From Metaphire vulgaris (Eukaryota; Annelida; Clitellata; Crassiclitellata; Megascolecidae): DNA of 64,000 nt. This document shows, piece after piece, positions 63,576-64,000 of the stretch. Position 1 is the stretch's first letter, and each line of letters opens with the position of its first letter. A model generated the notes under the pieces. That model was not told the DNA's origin, did no database searches, and saw only the letters and a list, made by a program, of their open reading frames with translations. Position numbers and translations under genes: made by a program. The stretch lies in assembly GCA_018105865.1 (NCBI GenBank), contig CM030868.1, forward strand, positions 1,512,454-1,576,453. Direction: 5' to 3'.

Positions 63576-64000
63576 TTATGCACTTTTATAGCGCCGGATA
63601 AAAACGCTCAAAGATGACAATCGACGCAATCGCCGGTACTCCAACTCCATCCGTAAAAGACAGGGTCAATTCGAGAGATCATCCAGTGGAAAACAGCAGG
63701 ACGTAGGCTATACCACCATATAGCAAATACCATGCAGTTTGGAAAAAAGAGCGATGCATTTATTAGTGTAGGTTAAATGTAGCGTGGGGTGTTCTTTGCA
63801 GAGTGTTTCTGGAAGTTCTCTTACGTACTTTCCTCTCTTTAAGTCGAGACATATTTTCAACGATACATTGACGCCAATTTTTCTTCTGCTTATCGCCTCA
63901 ACATGTGTCGATACAAAAAATCTCATTACCTGCAATTTTTAACATAATATTTACGTGCAACAGTTTTTCCTATTAGAGCTTTGAGAAGGGTCCGCGATAG

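Overview
The window is eukaryotic genomic DNA: split coding exons with GT-AG borders, long introns, dense microsatellites and dozens of short non-autonomous transposons. Gene content (multi-BIR inhibitor-of-apoptosis genes and a SIX1/2 homeobox gene) and the frequent AGGCCTA-type words suggest a marine invertebrate, perhaps an echinoderm or other non-vertebrate deuterostome. The organism is an inference; no species-diagnostic gene is present.

Most of the window (1-50.8 kb) is a tandem cluster of inhibitor-of-apoptosis (IAP/BIRC-like) genes sharing one ancestral exon plan: a two-BIR exon, two exons for a third BIR, a UBA exon, an exon opening with GDDF, a Ser-rich exon, a Lys/Arg-rich exon and a C-terminal RING exon. 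Intron phases are 0-1-0-1-1-1-1. Gene 1 (<1-4523, +) is 5'-truncated by the window edge. Gene 2 (16593-23268, +) is complete, 647 aa, BIR-BIR-BIR-UBA-RING without CARD. A decayed copy lies at 26.46-28.5 kb. Gene 3 (32609-38514, +) has lost the third BIR and has two frameshifts in its BIR exon. Gene 4 (40532-44466, -) is a compact four-exon RING gene in inverted orientation. Gene 5 (48480-50822, +) keeps only UBA, GDD and RING exons.

The right part (51-64 kb) holds a tandem array, simple repeats, MITEs and, on the minus strand, a SIX1/2-class homeobox gene (main exon 59977-60784, candidate last exon 57064-57472) surrounded by fairly unique sequence that may be regulatory.

The intergenic and intronic space is filled with MITEs whose target-site duplications can be read directly: several hAT-like families (8-bp TSD), a PIF/Harbinger-like family (3-bp TSD), a Tc1/mariner-like element (TA), and an ~80-bp piggyBac-like hairpin (TTAA) in eight copies. 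One hairpin copy sits exactly on the stop codon of gene 3, and another has a readable empty paralogous site elsewhere in the window. A ~1.5-kb 16-bp minisatellite at 46.7-48.2 kb is open in all six frames and should not be read as genes.

Functionally, the cluster would encode ubiquitin-ligase regulators of caspases and immune/cell-death signalling. It looks like a family in birth-and-death evolution, with successive copies losing BIR domains while keeping the UBA-RING end.
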